Program-made: the position numbers and the translations under genes | Notes under the pieces: model-generated | The model's input: only the letters and a program-made list of their open reading frames with translations | The model's database searches: none | What the model was told of the DNA's origin: nothing | In this document: piece by piece, positions 5,739-5,836 of the stretch | Numbering within the stretch: the stretch's first letter is position 1 | Layout: every line of letters begins with the position of its first letter | Source: Candidatus Pullichristensenella stercoripullorum | GTDB taxonomy: Bacteria > Bacillota > Clostridia > Christensenellales > Aristaeellaceae | Reading direction: 5' to 3' | Assembly: GCA_018712885.1 (NCBI GenBank) | Contig: DVGE01000248.1 | Span: 1-5,836 of the forward strand | DNA: 5,836 nt

Positions 5739-5836
5739 TCAAATGTCCTTTTCCACGACCGTGCCGCTTTGGAGCGAGGCGGGCACGTCGATGGCGCGCT
5801 GGTTCTTCGAGCCGCGAAAGCGCAGGGAAAGCGTGC
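5739..5836 (-). CDS. C-terminal end of a convergent gene, product unknown (partial)
   Basis: Reading the minus strand from the window edge gives 31 codons ending in TGA (complement of 5739-5741), after two bases of an incomplete codon. The visible tail includes LRFRGSKNQRAIDVP and ends TVVEKDI. Its beta-strand-like alternation of hydrophobic and polar residues would fit the final strands of a beta-sandwich domain, but this is too little to name a family. Three things support a real gene: the open frame to the edge, the stop codon placed just before a hairpin whose minus-strand side carries a T tract, and the absence of a competing plus-strand frame. The start and most of the gene lie outside the window. 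Confidence 0.6.
   Translation of the reverse strand, partial: TLSLRFRGSKNQRAIDVPASLQSGTVVEKDI

Noticed and set aside
4090..5742. Minus-strand open frame of about 550 codons antisense to the permease
   Set aside because: It mirrors the codon periodicity of the strongly GC-biased permease gene, is packed with His, Asp, Glu and Arg without domain-like pattern, and runs across both the T-box terminator and the downstream terminator. It is a shadow of the real gene.

Overview
The window is GC-rich DNA (roughly two thirds G+C by eye) and reads as a member of the Bacillota, probably a high-GC clostridial lineage. The main reasons are a canonical T-box riboswitch, strong GGAGG-type ribosome binding sites with several GTG starts, and a zinc-ribbon/transmembrane protein of a type common in Clostridia. 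No taxon below that level can be supported from the sequence alone.

Layout. Positions 2-3670 carry three co-directional, tightly packed plus-strand genes. The first is a TPR/HEAT solenoid protein whose 5' end lies at or beyond the window edge. The second is a HEAT-repeat protein that overlaps the first by about 23 bases. The third is an N-terminal zinc-ribbon protein with a long acidic, Pro/Ala-rich linker, one transmembrane helix and a C-terminal TPR domain. The operon ends at a 15-bp perfect hairpin (3682-3715). All three products are repeat scaffolds with no visible catalytic motif, so they look like a small assembly or scaffolding module of unknown function.

Positions 3717-4143 form a regulatory region: an AT-rich island, a strong sigma-A type promoter (TTGACA, 17-bp spacer, TATCCT), and a complete T-box leader ending in a mutually exclusive antiterminator/terminator pair. 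The specifier triplet reads UAC (Tyr), and the UGGU acceptor-end bulge fits tRNA-Tyr, whose discriminator base is A. The only gene under its control is a sodium:solute symporter (SSS) family permease of 512 residues (4144-5682). The most informative reading of the window is therefore that this permease is a tyrosine (or tyrosine-precursor) importer, induced when tRNA-Tyr is uncharged.

After the permease there is a bidirectional terminator (about 5694-5737). A convergent minus-strand gene of unknown function follows, with only its last 31 codons inside the window (5739-5836).

I found no mobile element, CRISPR array, tRNA, rRNA or defence system. The novelty here is modest: the substrate prediction for the permease from its riboswitch, and the uncharacterised three-gene solenoid operon.
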